Assembly: GCA_000695325.1 (NCBI GenBank) | Contig: AVPN01000490.1 | Coordinates: 1 to 24,100 of the forward strand | Length of the DNA stretch: 24,100 bases | Source of the DNA: Pleurobrachia bachei | Taxonomy: Eukaryota > Ctenophora > Tentaculata > Cydippida > Pleurobrachiidae | Direction: 5' to 3' | Shown here: one piece after another, positions 9,314-24,100 of the stretch | How the letters are laid out: the number at the start of each line of letters is the position of its first letter | Numbering within the stretch: the first letter of the stretch is position 1 | The notes under the pieces: model-generated | Databases searched by the model: none | What the model saw: the letters and a program-made list of their open reading frames with translations, nothing else | What the model was told of the DNA's origin: nothing | Position numbers and translations under genes: made by a program

Positions 9314-9319
9314 TTTATT
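9314..9319 (-). terminator. Candidate poly(A) signal AATAAA for the ATPase gene
   Basis: The signal is on the minus strand about 965 nt beyond the stop at 10285-10287. A nearer AATAAA is at 9985-9990, about 295 nt beyond the stop. The interval 9071-10284 otherwise appears as AT-rich 3' UTR, well kept between copies A and B. Confidence 0.35.
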
Positions 9320-9512
9320 AGGGGAGTATAACGGCTCATAACATGGTTCAGGATATAATAGAAACAACACTGCCCTATGCAGGACACACACACATCTACT
9401 ACTACACTCCAAAAACACAATAACAAACTCTCTCTCGGTTTCTACGATATGGTGCATGTTGGAACTTCCCTCTGTGTAACCATGGTGACATGATGGTTAC
9501 ACCTTGTCACGT

Positions 9513-9536
9513 GATATGTCCATATATGGTCATATC
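9513..9536. promoter_or_regulatory. Palindrome with central CArG-like box (copy B)
   Basis: Identical to 7467-7490 in copy A, with the same nearby CACGTG. It sits in the probable 3' UTR or just past the gene end. Confidence 0.35.
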
Positions 9537-10284
9537 TCATATACAGGGTGTCACAGAGGGAGGCGTCGGTGGTATATGATGATAATTGCATGGTGCTTCA
9601 TAATAATATCTCTCAGTAATAGTCACGGTAATAAATTAGTGGGATATAAGCGGGATAGAAAAATAGAGACGTACCTGATACGGAAAACTTTATAATAATA
9701 TATCACAACGGTCGACGGTCTAGGGTAGCAACACCAAAATAGACAGGGAAATAAGTGGGGGATATAAATATATTATATTCTCTCCTAAAACTTGTTTAAT
9801 GTCTTCTAATCCCAGTTCACTGCATTACTCCCCCTAGATTTACAATAATATAATACCCGATTATCCAATTAACTAACCCAAATTGTCCTAACCCAGTTAC
9901 TACTTCACTCTCTCAATGTAACAATAACAAATCTAACATCAGCAAATCGTGATATCACATACCCAGTGCTTCCCACACACGTGCTTTATTTTGAATATAA
10001 TATCTTGCTAAAATATCTTTTGCAGAGTCCATTATGAGTGGTTGTTTTTGTGTAAATACATGGCTCTTTCTTTCAGTGTAATATAATGAGTGTGTCAGTA
10101 CCGGATTATATCTTGGTAAAATCAATAAACCTTGTTGAGTGGTCGAGTGGTAAATGAAATGGGTAATAATAATAATAATGATCTTTCTCTTTCGTTCGTT
10201 TGTCACCCTCTCTCTTTCTTCTCTTCCTTCTTGCTTTTTCGATCTCTTGGTGCTCACATAGGATAGAGAGAGGGGAATGGAAAT

Positions 10285-22839
<12,555 letters not shown>

Positions 22840-24039
22840 CTGAGGGGGAGAGAGGGATGTGTTAGCGATGGGAAGAATAGTCAAAAATGACTAGTTTTTC
22901 TGAAAAAGAGGAAGGAGAGGAGGGGGTAGAGGAAGGGTTCGTGAAGTGTGTTATGTGAAACTACTGGGTGTCTACTGTCTTGAGTCTAGACGGGGGTTAC
23001 AACTAGGGTATCCTTCTCACGGCACATGTTGGATTAATCTCAATTTATCACAGACACAATTTATTCAACTCCTTTCTCTCTTGGTAGGGTGAAACATAAT
23101 AAATTCACCCCTCCTCGCATAAATAAAGACCATTGTTCCAAGGGGATGAAAGTCTACTACTCCATCCTGAAAGACTTAAGACATGTGAGACACAATTCTT
23201 TCAGAAACTCTGTTACATTTATCATGGGAGTGAATTTAATACGTGTCCCCTTCCCACCATCTCTCCTCGAGGAAACATGTAGGGCTTCTTACTGAATTTC
23301 TGGTTCTCTCATTTTCGGCGGGCACTGATAATTCGGAAGTAGCACAAATTGAACTGTCATCGACATTTCTCTGTAGCTGTTATCAGAACAAGAATTACGC
23401 TTTCCCCTACTTTTTAGCTGAAGGTATCCAAGTTTTGCAAACATTTTTATGTTTCTGAACGGTCAGTAATTTGGAGGGAAAGTTGAAGGGACGAGATTAT
23501 TTGATTTCATATTTTGCTGCAGGAAAACATGATACCCAGATCTGGGTAGACGTATACATTTACCCCCAAGGGATTTGACACACAGAATGCTGCATATCCA
23601 TTTTACCCGCTCTGCCAGACATTGTGTGAGAGACAGAATCACGTTGTGGTAGCCTGCATCTTGATCATTATAAAAGAGAATGATGATCATTCCTTTTTAC
23701 ACCAAAGACACTCGCACAGAATCGCGGTAATAAGGTTAGCACTCCTTTCTTATCTGCTCATCTAACATTCATTTCTTTTAGAGAGAGCATCAGCCCCGTG
23801 GAATCATAACTTTGAGGGCCCTGGATTCAAGAATTGGCGAATTTTATCTACCAGCCCATTTATTTCTCGTTCTTTTTATTGAATTTGAGATTTAGGCCCT
23901 AAATTTGGATAGCCATGGGCTTTTATTTCAGCTTTGGGTACGTGGGATATAAACAGTGTGTACATATTCTTGCGAGGGACAGACAGGCAGGCGGCGTGGC
24001 ATCTGTCAAAGCTACTTCCTCATACAATGCACAGAGAGG

Positions 24040-24100
<61 letters not shown>
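22840..24100 (-). other. Upstream ATPase intron, no exon seen
   Basis: The exon at 22658-22839 starts after a CCCTCAG acceptor and needs a preceding exon ending in one leftover base (G, for Glu). I searched this stretch for the family's conserved sequence before TM3 (TGRIA/LASGL-like) and found none, so the intron continues past the window. It ends in a (GA)n tract from about 24032 to the edge. Confidence 0.65.
24032..24100. repeat. (GA)n microsatellite running off the window end
   Basis: A pure GA repeat from about 24044 onward with no interruption to position 24100; its full length is unknown. Confidence 0.95.

Noticed and set aside
23089-23458. Open plus-strand frames in the upstream ATPase intron
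   Set aside because: No coding character, no recognised family and no splice support.

Overview
The window is nuclear DNA of a metazoan. It carries two intron-rich, convergent protein genes with GT-AG introns, a P-type Na+/K+-ATPase alpha subunit with the animal C-terminal KETYY motif, an APC/C subunit, dense (GA/CT)n microsatellites and a Copia-type LTR element. The species cannot be fixed from the sequence; the compact introns and the divergent APC7 protein suggest a marine or early-branching invertebrate (inference).

Left part (about 358-6475, + strand): a complete ANAPC7 gene (TPR subunit of the anaphase-promoting complex), read as 13 short exons and about 505 residues. Its tenth intron is interrupted by a young antisense Copia-type LTR element (3027-5640), with two 290-bp LTRs and a TAATT target duplication. 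The element is incomplete; only reverse transcriptase and RNase H parts are recognisable.

Right part (10285 to beyond 24100, - strand): the Na+/K+-ATPase alpha gene from about the third/fourth membrane segment to the stop codon. I could place thirteen consecutive exons with consistent splice phases (746 residues); the 5' exons lie beyond the right edge.

The gene carries two separate tandem duplications. The first (copy A 7025-9070, copy B 9071-10913) repeats the last three coding exons and the 3' UTR. In copy A an exon/intron boundary has been amplified into five 52-bp units, each with a splice donor. The second (copy C 13840-17545, copy D 17546-about 21312) repeats a 169-bp internal exon with its large flanking introns. 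The two exon copies encode the same peptide, and including both would break the frame, so they can only be used one at a time. Whether these duplications are real or are two haplotypes assembled head to tail is the main open question.

The two genes converge, with about 1.8 kb between the ANAPC7 stop and the most distal ATPase stop. The rest is introns, microsatellites and a few palindromic or regulatory-looking motifs. I saw no tRNA, rRNA or CRISPR array.
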